Positions 25,638 through 33,426 of a stretch of DNA of 64,000 nt are shown here, piece after piece (position 1 is the stretch's first letter; the number at the start of each line of letters is the position of its first letter). The notes under the pieces were generated by a model. The model ran no database searches. It saw only the letters and a list, made by a program, of their open reading frames with translations, and had not been told where the DNA came from. The stretch lies in the NCBI RefSeq assembly GCF_003732275.1, contig NZ_MOBM01000012.1, forward strand, positions 124,001 to 188,000, in the 5' to 3' direction. The translations under genes were made by a program, and so were the position numbers. Source of the DNA: Pseudomonas frederiksbergensis. GTDB lineage: Bacteria; Pseudomonadota; Gammaproteobacteria; Pseudomonadales; Pseudomonadaceae.

Positions 25638-26489
25638 GTGAATAGCCCTACCGCCCCTGATACAGCAGACATCTTCGGCGGTGGGCTGCAACATCACCTC
25701 GAAGAATCAGGAACCCATCAGATAATGAAAGCTGTACTTGTACTCGGCGACTCCCACGCCTTGGTTTTCAGCTCTGAACAAATGAAAACATTGTTTCCTG
25801 AGTACTCATTTGAAGTGACGTCCGTTGGCGGTGCCACGGTCTCCGGATTAAAAAATCCAAACGCCGTCACCCAGGCAATGCCGCAATATATGTCGGCACT
25901 GGAAACAACCACGGCGAACACCGTGATCGTGATGCTTGGCGAGGTGGATACGGGCTTTGTGATTTGGTACAGAGCTCAAAAACATGGCAGCTCCGTAGAG
26001 CAGATGCTTCAACAGGCTCTCGAAAACTACCAGAAGCTCTTATTGGATGTGGCGAGCAGATTTCACGTTATATGCGTCAGCACTCCTCTTCCAACCATCC
26101 GAGACAACATGGATTGGGGGGAAGTGGCCAACCTGCGAAAAGAAGTGAAAGCGTCACTCTCGGATAGAACATTACTCACCATAAAGTTCAACAAACTCAT
26201 GGAAGCCTTTTGCATCCGAGAAGGCATAAGCCACTTGAACTACGATAGCGACTCTATGGATGAGAGCGGCACGCTGAAATCATCACTTCGCAACCCAAAC
26301 CCCAATGATCACCACTATGATCCCTCTGCCCATGCACTGATGATTGAACCCCTCCTGAGCCCGGTGCTCAATCAGTACACGAGCCTCAAGCAAAAGAGTT
26401 TCGACAATCTTGATACCGCAGATGAGCAAACACCTGAAAAGCGCTCCTTCCTTCGTAGACTATGGGTTTCACTTTTCTGCAGACAATAA
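25638..26489 (+). CDS. SGNH/GDSL-hydrolase-like protein
   Basis: A 283-residue protein that shows the SGNH block pattern: block I VLGDSHALVF with candidate Ser39, the GEVD segment (101-104) where block III usually has GxND, and DHHYDPSAH with candidate Asp228 and His232 as block V. SGNH proteins of polysaccharide loci are usually O-acetyl esterases or acyltransferases. It lacks a signal peptide, so a cytoplasmic site is likely. The start is uncertain: GTG at 25638 (TAAGG upstream) or ATG at 25725, which begins directly before block I. Third gene of the cysC unit. The call is by motif pattern only. Confidence 0.62.
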   Translation: MNSPTAPDTADIFGGGLQHHLEESGTHQIMKAVLVLGDSHALVFSSEQMKTLFPEYSFEVTSVGGATVSGLKNPNAVTQAMPQYMSALETTTANTVIVMLGEVDTGFVIWYRAQKHGSSVEQMLQQALENYQKLLLDVASRFHVICVSTPLPTIRDNMDWGEVANLRKEVKASLSDRTLLTIKFNKLMEAFCIREGISHLNYDSDSMDESGTLKSSLRNPNPNDHHYDPSAHALMIEPLLSPVLNQYTSLKQKSFDNLDTADEQTPEKRSFLRRLWVSLFCRQ

Positions 26490-26490
26490 A

Positions 26491-26510
26491 AAATCGCTCA
26501 GTGGCGATTT
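26491..26510 (+). terminator. Hairpin after the cysC unit
   Basis: AAATCGC-tcagtg-GCGATTT directly follows the stop codon of the SGNH-like gene and ends in TTT. Probably terminates the three-gene unit, though the T run is short. Confidence 0.65.
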
Positions 26511-26663
26511 CCCGGGGCCTCTCATTGTTCTTCAGTGAAGGCGCTGACCGTGATTGCCAGCAGCTGGAATGGCCTTTGGAGGTCCATTCCAGCTGCTGGT
26601 TTTCAACGTTTCAGGCAGAGGCGATGTGTTGAACTCTACGCCACATCCCCAGCCGGCTGTTTT

Positions 26664-27644
26664 TCAGTCGATTCTCGAAGCCGGGTTTTCCAGCAACCAC
26701 ATCGAAAACTGCTCCACACCCTGTTCGAAGCTCACGGTCGGAGCCCACCCCAGCGCGTGTTTTGCACGGTCTATATTTAATACGCTGACCGGCACATCAA
26801 AGCCTCGGCCCGACAAGTATTTGCGGTTGGCGACTCGCCCGGTGATCTTTTCGATCGTATCAAGCACTTCATTCAAGCTGTGCCCATAACCTGAACCAAT
26901 GTTGAATACATGCTCTTGCCTTGATGGCTCAAGAGCCACGAGCAGGGCTTGCACGACATCGGCAACATGGATGTAATCACGAACGACGGAGCCATCACCC
27001 CAAATCTCGATAGGTTCATCACGCAACACCTTACCCAGGAACACGGCTACCGCACCCTGGCTCGCGTGAGTGCGCTGACCTTCACCGAAGGGATTAGCCA
27101 AACGTAAAACGGTGTAGTCCAGGCCATGTAGACGATGGAAAAGCGCCAAGTACTTTTCGATCGCCAGTTTCGCAATCCCATAAGAGCACACAGGATCTGT
27201 TGCGTGCGTTTCGGGGATTGGTACCTGGATTGGATCACCGTAAACGGTGCCACCCGATGAAACGAAAATCACCTTCTTGACGCCTGCCTTGAGTGCCAAC
27301 GTCAACAAACGAATCGTCGCGACTAGATTGCTTTCCACATCAAAAACGGGGTCCGCATTTGAAGACTTCGGTAATGTAGTCGATACCAAATGGTAGCAAA
27401 TATCGCAATCTTGCAACGCTTCGCTTATATCAGCTTCGCTGGTGAAGTCGCCTTCATACAGCTCGAAACCAGGATGCTTCGCGTGAGTGTCTCCAAGCGC
27501 GACAACATTCGGCCGATCGAAACAACGTACGGCATGCCCCTGATCGAGCAATGCGTCGATCAGATGGGTACCGATGAAGCCTCGCCCGCCCAATACCAGC
27601 GACCGTACTGATTTTCCAGCCAAGCTGTTCTCGGATTTTTTCAA
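26664..27644 (-). CDS. NAD-dependent sugar epimerase/dehydratase (UDP-glucose 4-epimerase-like)
   Basis: A 326-residue extended SDR acting on nucleotide sugars. Seen: LVLGGRGFIGTHLIDALL (cofactor motif GGxGFIG), SSGGTVYG, catalytic YGIAK, and RDYIHVADVVQALLVAL with VFNIGSGYGHSL, which are typical of the GalE-like group. The exact sugar is not determined. The start is a TTG at 27644 with a perfect GGAGG six bases upstream, giving KKSENSLAGKSVRSLVLGG; the longer frame to 27698 lacks such a site. It is followed by convergent genes of the cysC unit. Confidence 0.88.
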   Translation of the reverse strand: MKKSENSLAGKSVRSLVLGGRGFIGTHLIDALLDQGHAVRCFDRPNVVALGDTHAKHPGFELYEGDFTSEADISEALQDCDICYHLVSTTLPKSSNADPVFDVESNLVATIRLLTLALKAGVKKVIFVSSGGTVYGDPIQVPIPETHATDPVCSYGIAKLAIEKYLALFHRLHGLDYTVLRLANPFGEGQRTHASQGAVAVFLGKVLRDEPIEIWGDGSVVRDYIHVADVVQALLVALEPSRQEHVFNIGSGYGHSLNEVLDTIEKITGRVANRKYLSGRGFDVPVSVLNIDRAKHALGWAPTVSFEQGVEQFSMWLLENPASRID

Positions 27645-27956
27645 CGTTTGCCTCCAATGCAGCAGGTTCGATCTACCGCTTCGCCAGCAGTGGCCCAAGT
27701 CACCTTGTGGCTGCCCTCGACCTGATCGCGCCTAGCAAGTACTTCAAATTTAACAGCAATAGTGGCGCACCGTAGCAGGTACCGAAACGCCAGAGAGTTA
27801 GACAGCCAGCATCAAAAAGCTCTCAACTGACTTCCGCCAGCTTCTACGTTCCACGTCACGATCATTCGTAACCTTCCCTCCCCCCTCTCAACACCGCCAT
27901 ACGCCTGATAAATACCAACAGGCGTGCTGACCGTGCTGAGACGGCAGCCTCAACCT
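27645..27956. other. Gap between the epimerase and the giant glycosyltransferase
   Basis: 312 bases without a supportable gene. A seven-base-pair hairpin ACGCCTG/CAGGCGT lies at 27901-27925, just beyond the stop codon of the 1773-residue gene, but has no U run. The rest probably carries the promoter of the epimerase gene. Confidence 0.5.
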
Positions 27957-30900
27957 TTAAATGACTGACTTTACCGACTGCATCAACTTCGCTTCGATGT
28001 CTCGTTCGAACAGACGTACATACTGAGCAGCTACAGCGTCGATTCGATAACGGCTTGAAACATCTTTCACCAATGCCAGGGCATGCTGGTGCTTATTCTT
28101 GTCGGTTGCAAAAGCGGCAATGATTTGCGCAGCTTTCTCGATCGGGATTTCCCAATCCTCCAGACAGAGCACCTCTCCAGCGACCTCATTTTCTATGGTA
28201 AGCATGTTTCTGATGTCGCCCACGTCGGAGGCGATGTACGGCTTGCCGGCAAAGAGACAGTCGACAATCGTCAGAGGAAAACTCTCGGACTTGAACTTGG
28301 TCAGCATGATGCCCATATCCGCCGCCGCATAGTGACCGACGGCGTTATCGCTGAAACCAGCCAAATAGACGAACTCAGGTACTCCAGCCTGACAGTACCC
28401 ATCGTAGACCGGTCCGTTCCCGACCAGTATCAGACGGATGTCCCGCCCCGAGATAACCCGCGCTCTCTCGACGGCCTCAATAGTTTCGTCCCATCCCTTG
28501 TCAGGAATCGCACGGCTGACACAGCACAGTACAAATGCGTCTTCGGGTATACCCAGTTGCACTCGTGGAATGGCAACAACCTTTGGAGGTTGTAATCCGT
28601 TTGGCACTTTGACAAACCGATCGGAAGGTTTGTCATACAGCGAAAAATTCGAGAAGGGAACAAGGTTCTTCTCGGCGGTATAGACCCAAGTGCTCACGCT
28701 ATTATCAGCCGTACGAAGCTGCTCCTCAGTCACGCCAAAGGCATCCTCATGCTCAATCATCCCGTGCAGGGACGCGACATGAGCACCCAACTCGGAGAAA
28801 ACATCCGGCACATGTAGCGGGTACCGCTGGATGTGCCACTGATGGGTATTGAGTGCTTCGACCCCAAAATCGCGGATGATAGTCTTCACTGCATCTACTT
28901 CCGAGGTTTCGACAAGCGGAACATCGGTCCTGAGCATGTTGCGAATACCCTCTTCACGCAAGGTCAAGCCCGCACTCAGCAAGAATACAGAAAGCCCTTG
29001 ACGCTTGAACTCGTTGGCCAACCGGATAGGAAGGATCTCGGCTCCACCAGGATAGAAACCGATCGTCGAAACCATAACATTCGGCTTTCGGTTTGCGCGG
29101 GCCTGCAGGATCGCGTCTTTATCGTACCAACGCAGAAACTCTTCGTTAGAATTCCCAACATAGTGGTCGTAAAGTCTTTTACTCCCCTCTTCACAGCGCT
29201 CAAGAACAGAAAGCGGCACGTTATACAGCGCCTGTACGGTCTGACTCGAGATCCCGAGTTCACGGTAGAAAATCTCTTTCCTGTAGGTACTCTCGGCAGC
29301 GCTGCCTTCATAACGGCGGAAGAAGTTTGTCCCTTCAGTGGAGTAGGCAATCTTGCCACCCCGAAGAATGTGAAGGTAGAAAACCCAGTCGCCTGCAACA
29401 CGCATCGACAACCAGGATTCGTCTTCCAGCAGAGGTAGATTGGTAGGACGCTTGAAAATCGTGCCGCTGGCGTTAGGAATCGTGTTCTTGATGCCCAGCC
29501 CCGTGCGCACTTCGTTGTGAGCGGTTTCTACGTAGGAACTTCTCCACTTTTCAGCGCATTCCAGATCGTAAACATACCTATGGAACTCATCCTCCATGAC
29601 GACTTCGTCACTGCTGACAAACTCGCATTTTGAATAAGCAAGCATTACGGCTTCATCTTCAAAACAACGGACAAGTGCTTCCAGAAAGTGCTCATCACAG
29701 TAGTCATCGCTTTCAGCAACCCAGACCAGATCCCCGGTCGCTGCCTTGATGCCCTTGGCCCACTGACGGAAAACACCACCCGAATTGGTCTCGTTGAACA
29801 ACTTCACCGTCACGTCAGGGAAGTCGGCCGCGTATTGACTCAGTACCGCGCGACTTTGATCGGACGAACAGTCATCCATCAAAATGACTTCAATATTCTT
29901 GTACGTCTGCCCGTAGATGCTATCCAATCGACGAGGCAGGAAACGCTCGTGATTGTAGTTCGGCACAATGACCGACACTTTGGGCATGATCGTATTTGAT
30001 TTGATATCCAGCAGTGCGCGAGTCGTTTCATTCACACGACCGAAGCCGCCCACTCGATCAGGCTCAAGGAAAAGGCCCTGCGTCCAATCGTTCCAGGCGT
30101 TCACGAACACAAGACGACGATCTTCAGCGTGGGTAGCCCTTGCACCGGCAATCGCCGCATCAAGCCAGCGACGATATTCTCTGGCGTTAAAACGCGTATA
30201 AACGAGCGGAGAATTTGGTTTCAGTGCGGTTTCATCGCGTCCAAGCGTAATGGCGTGAAAGACCGGACTGGATTGAAGTTGAGTACTTTGCGCCCGCAAC
30301 ACGCCTTGCGAAGCAACGACGGAATACGGAACGGCAGCAATACCATTCTTCTCCTGAGGTACAAAGACGCCTGTTTCTCCTGGCACGGGAGCGGCAGGAA
30401 GATCAAGGACGGCATCACACAGACTTACCAGAGTCTTGTCCAGCTCCCCCGCACCTGCTTGCGACAACTGACCGATCAGATAAACACTGATGCCAAGGTC
30501 GAACAGTTGACTGCGCAGCTGACGAAGCGCATCCGCATCTGTCTGTACGTTGCCAGGTATCCCGACCACAACCACGGAACGACCGTCGATTTGCATGCAC
30601 CGCTTATCCGACACCGCAGGCAACAGCGCGGCGGCCAAAGACCCTTGAAGACCTTTAGGATGCAAATCTGTCTGGGCGCAGAACGTGAAGTCGATGCCTG
30701 GATGCGCGATAAACACATCCAGCGGCTGGACCGATTGAACTGCATTGGTGTCAACATTCAGCTTAAAGCAGAAGCCATACACGCCATGACGCTTTGCAAG
30801 CTGCGCCTGTTTGTCCAGAACCTCCCAGTCCAGCGGATCGTAGAAACCAAACTCCTCATGAGGAACCAGCAGTTGCGAGTTGCCTTTAGACGCCGGCTTG

Positions 30901-33278
30901 GCGCTACGCAACGCATCCCACGCAGGAGACGTATAAAATGCGAGCAGTTTGATGTCGCTAGTCACTTCGCCAAATCGAATGTCTTTTTCATAACGAACGA
31001 CCGCGTCAGGCACTGCGATCCGCTGCTCCGACGCACCGGCGACAACGTAGTGCCATAACGGGTTGACCCCGGCACTGCTGATATCTTTATAGGTGTTCAG
31101 GTACGAAAGGGTATCGAAGTCAGGAGAAGGATTTCGGCCGTCGAACCAACCCTCTTCGCAATAGTGTCTGATCGGATCGATAGAAGCATCGAGCTCGGTG
31201 TACATCGCAAAATAGAACGACTCATCGAAAAGCCCGGACTTTCTGATCACGTCGACCTGCGCGTCAACTACAGCCTTGGGAACAGGTATGCGCACGGGTT
31301 GTTCGACTGCTTTCGGCTCAAGTGCCACAACAGATTGCGCGTGTGGCGCACTCGACTTCACTACTTTGGGAGCAGAATGGGAGGCGATCGAACGCCCTTC
31401 CACTTGACCGCACCTGAGATAGTGGACCAGCGGATTCACTCGCGCAGCGGCAACATCCGGGTTATCGAAAAGATACTTCGAGGTACTGAACAGGGCAGAA
31501 GGATTACGGTTTTCCCTCCATCCATGAAGCATATAATGCTTGAGCGGATCGATGCCTTGATCTCGAACGTCAGGGTTGCTGGTCAGATAGTAATCTGCAT
31601 CAAACAGAAAGCTATCGCGCACCAGTTGGACTGTTGCCTTGTTAAAGAAATCGCGTCGAACCCTCAAGACTTCAATGATCTTGCCCAGTGAAGGAACGCT
31701 CATCGGCCGTACGGCCCGACGGGCAATGCGACCGACCCCGCGCAAAGGCGAAGTGACGCGCCAGGAGCGGGAACCCAGAAGCTGATTGAGTTCCTGCTTC
31801 AACGAATGAACATCGGTTTCTTTTTCCAGCACGATGCGCACGATTTCGTTTTTCAGGTTCCCAATTTCACCTTCACGCTCGATGATGATGTGTTTGAGGT
31901 TGGTGACCTGCCCATCACGCTCGCCGACGACATGATTGAGATGGGAAATCTGCCCTTCGCGCTCAACCACCGCGCGATTGAGAACGTCAACGTTTTGGGT
32001 TTGACTGTTAATCGCGCCTTCGTGTTCGATAATGGCACCTTTGAAGGCACCCAGTTGAGCTTCAAGCTCCACGACAGTATGCCGGAGACTGGCGATCTGA
32101 CCTTCTCGCTCGACAACACTTTGTGTCAGGCCGGCGATTTGCCCATCACGTTCAATAAGTGTGTGGCTAAGGTTTGCGATCTTCTCGTCATACTCAACAA
32201 CACTGGCGTTGAGGTTCAGATGGTCGACCTGCCCCTCCAGATCGACCACGCTGTGGTTGAGTTGAGCAATCTCAGTCTCACGCTCGACAACCAGATGACT
32301 GAGACGGGTGATCTGCACATCACGCTCGCTCATGGCAAGGTTGAGACTCGCGATTTGCGCCTCAAGCCCCGCGACAGTTTGTGTCAGAGTGGAAATCTGA
32401 AGCGTGCGCTCTCCCAGGCGTTGATGACGCCCTCGAATCAGCTTGATTGCCCGCAGTGCCAACTCCAGTTCTTGCTCGGAGAAGTGCTCTTTTGACTGCG
32501 GCAGCTGCGTGTCATACCCAAAAACATCAAAGTCTTCAGCATACAAAGTCCGGATCAAACTTGCGCTGCGCTCTGTCACGAACTCTGGCAGGTAGGGAAT
32601 CAGACTCTCGTTCGCTCGACGCTCGGCAAAAGGATCGGGAACATACTCACCCAAGCGCTCCGACAGCGCTTTACTAAGCTGTTCCGAGTCTTCGATCTTG
32701 ACCAGTTTGGAGTAGTTGATCAAATCCGGCCTAAGCAGGACGGCTTGCGGCGTCCAGTGCTGATCCCAATAAGAAGGGGCCTCCTGACTGGCGAGATGCT
32801 CCAGAAAACCTTCAAAGGCCAACGCGATGTCATCTGCATTTCTTAACGGTTGATGAAAGAAATCCCGCTGAAGATAAGGCCCAATCTGCTGCGGCTCTTG
32901 CAACAGCAATTTTGATTGCCAAGCCGAAAAAATTCGCTTGTAAGGGTTTCTGACGACAGCAAATCGGAAGTAAGAATCGGAGGTCAGCGCCTCAGAAAGC
33001 TCTTCTGAAGAAAGACCGGTAAGGTGTGGTGCCACTTTATGCAACTCATGAACAACCTGATCCGGATTACTTTCTGCACTATCAGTGATATTGCTCAATG
33101 CTTTCGAGCAGCCCTCTAAAGAAGCAAACCACCATTTGAGAGATGTGCATGCAACTTTTGGCGTACTAACGTAGAACAGCTTGTACTGCTCCGAACGATA
33201 GCTATTCCACTGGAGATAGTTGAATACTTTCTTTTCGTCGCTCGGCGGCCAATCACTAATATTTAGCATATACGTCAA
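27957..33278 (-). CDS. Giant sulfotransferase-coiled coil-glycosyltransferase fusion, 1773 residues
   Basis: Domains in order. About 30-255: carbohydrate sulfotransferase of the Sulfotransfer_2 type, with the 5'-phosphosulfate motif STPKVACTSLKWW (Lys41) and the 3'-phosphate motif RNPYKRIFSAW (Arg110, Ser118). 293-500: coiled coil of about twelve 14-residue repeats (for example GQIASLRHTVVELE). 555-750: two repeats like FDADYYLTSNPDV...DPLKHYMLHGW, common in large glycosyltransferases. 775-1090: GH99-like/WbsX region ending NAWNDWTQGLFLEPD. 1099-1330: GT2 (VSVIVPNYNHERFL, ESDDY). 1400-1770: GT4 (FYPGGAEILPIRLANEF, VPNGL, ESFPLTIVDCLFAGKP). It probably polymerises and sulfates the glycan exported by the adjacent Wzm/Wzt. 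It lies 148 bases after wzt. Confidence 0.87.
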   Translation of the reverse strand: MTYMLNISDWPPSDEKKVFNYLQWNSYRSEQYKLFYVSTPKVACTSLKWWFASLEGCSKALSNITDSAESNPDQVVHELHKVAPHLTGLSSEELSEALTSDSYFRFAVVRNPYKRIFSAWQSKLLLQEPQQIGPYLQRDFFHQPLRNADDIALAFEGFLEHLASQEAPSYWDQHWTPQAVLLRPDLINYSKLVKIEDSEQLSKALSERLGEYVPDPFAERRANESLIPYLPEFVTERSASLIRTLYAEDFDVFGYDTQLPQSKEHFSEQELELALRAIKLIRGRHQRLGERTLQISTLTQTVAGLEAQIASLNLAMSERDVQITRLSHLVVERETEIAQLNHSVVDLEGQVDHLNLNASVVEYDEKIANLSHTLIERDGQIAGLTQSVVEREGQIASLRHTVVELEAQLGAFKGAIIEHEGAINSQTQNVDVLNRAVVEREGQISHLNHVVGERDGQVTNLKHIIIEREGEIGNLKNEIVRIVLEKETDVHSLKQELNQLLGSRSWRVTSPLRGVGRIARRAVRPMSVPSLGKIIEVLRVRRDFFNKATVQLVRDSFLFDADYYLTSNPDVRDQGIDPLKHYMLHGWRENRNPSALFSTSKYLFDNPDVAAARVNPLVHYLRCGQVEGRSIASHSAPKVVKSSAPHAQSVVALEPKAVEQPVRIPVPKAVVDAQVDVIRKSGLFDESFYFAMYTELDASIDPIRHYCEEGWFDGRNPSPDFDTLSYLNTYKDISSAGVNPLWHYVVAGASEQRIAVPDAVVRYEKDIRFGEVTSDIKLLAFYTSPAWDALRSAKPASKGNSQLLVPHEEFGFYDPLDWEVLDKQAQLAKRHGVYGFCFKLNVDTNAVQSVQPLDVFIAHPGIDFTFCAQTDLHPKGLQGSLAAALLPAVSDKRCMQIDGRSVVVVGIPGNVQTDADALRQLRSQLFDLGISVYLIGQLSQAGAGELDKTLVSLCDAVLDLPAAPVPGETGVFVPQEKNGIAAVPYSVVASQGVLRAQSTQLQSSPVFHAITLGRDETALKPNSPLVYTRFNAREYRRWLDAAIAGARATHAEDRRLVFVNAWNDWTQGLFLEPDRVGGFGRVNETTRALLDIKSNTIMPKVSVIVPNYNHERFLPRRLDSIYGQTYKNIEVILMDDCSSDQSRAVLSQYAADFPDVTVKLFNETNSGGVFRQWAKGIKAATGDLVWVAESDDYCDEHFLEALVRCFEDEAVMLAYSKCEFVSSDEVVMEDEFHRYVYDLECAEKWRSSYVETAHNEVRTGLGIKNTIPNASGTIFKRPTNLPLLEDESWLSMRVAGDWVFYLHILRGGKIAYSTEGTNFFRRYEGSAAESTYRKEIFYRELGISSQTVQALYNVPLSVLERCEEGSKRLYDHYVGNSNEEFLRWYDKDAILQARANRKPNVMVSTIGFYPGGAEILPIRLANEFKRQGLSVFLLSAGLTLREEGIRNMLRTDVPLVETSEVDAVKTIIRDFGVEALNTHQWHIQRYPLHVPDVFSELGAHVASLHGMIEHEDAFGVTEEQLRTADNSVSTWVYTAEKNLVPFSNFSLYDKPSDRFVKVPNGLQPPKVVAIPRVQLGIPEDAFVLCCVSRAIPDKGWDETIEAVERARVISGRDIRLILVGNGPVYDGYCQAGVPEFVYLAGFSDNAVGHYAAADMGIMLTKFKSESFPLTIVDCLFAGKPYIASDVGDIRNMLTIENEVAGEVLCLEDWEIPIEKAAQIIAAFATDKNKHQHALALVKDVSSRYRIDAVAAQYVRLFERDIEAKLMQSVKSVI
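31839..32402 (-). repeat. 14-residue tandem repeat region (coiled coil) within the giant glycosyltransferase
   Basis: Residues 293-480 are built of 14-residue units of the form (G/A)QI-x-x-L-x-x-x-V-V-E-R-E, for example VQITRLSHLVVERE, GQIAGLTQSVVERE, GQISHLNHVVGERD and GQVTNLKHIIIERE. Two units are longer (16 and 21 residues), which shifts the register. Fourteen residues equal two heptads, so this should form a long rod. Confidence 0.88.
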
Positions 33279-33392
33279 AAGATCCTATGAATGTGCTGTC
33301 ATACAGCACCAAACTTCCAAGCTAATAAATTAACTGCACAAGTCATTACGCTTGTGCCCGTCCTGAGCGACCTCATCGCCATCAAACCGAAC

Positions 33393-33419
33393 GCTGTCGG
33401 GGCAACCGGCCCCGACAGC
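33393..33419 (-). terminator. Strong hairpin between wzt and the giant glycosyltransferase
   Basis: GCTGTCGGGGC-aaccg-GCCCCGACAGC, an 11-base-pair GC-rich stem eight bases after the wzt stop codon. On the minus strand the following bases are only moderately T-rich (GTTCGGTTTG), so it may be an inefficient terminator or a processing site rather than a full stop. Confidence 0.6.
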
Positions 33420-33426
33420 CCACTTC

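Noticed and set aside
31839-32402. Regular 42-base periodicity that could suggest a CRISPR array or DNA satellite
   Set aside because: The period equals 14 codons, the units differ in sequence at third positions and there are no identical repeats with unique spacers. It is a protein repeat.
30129-32495. Several plus-strand frames of 170-310 codons inside the giant glycosyltransferase gene
   Set aside because: All lie opposite recognisable domains; the repeated look of 31806-32495 is the complement of the coiled-coil repeats.
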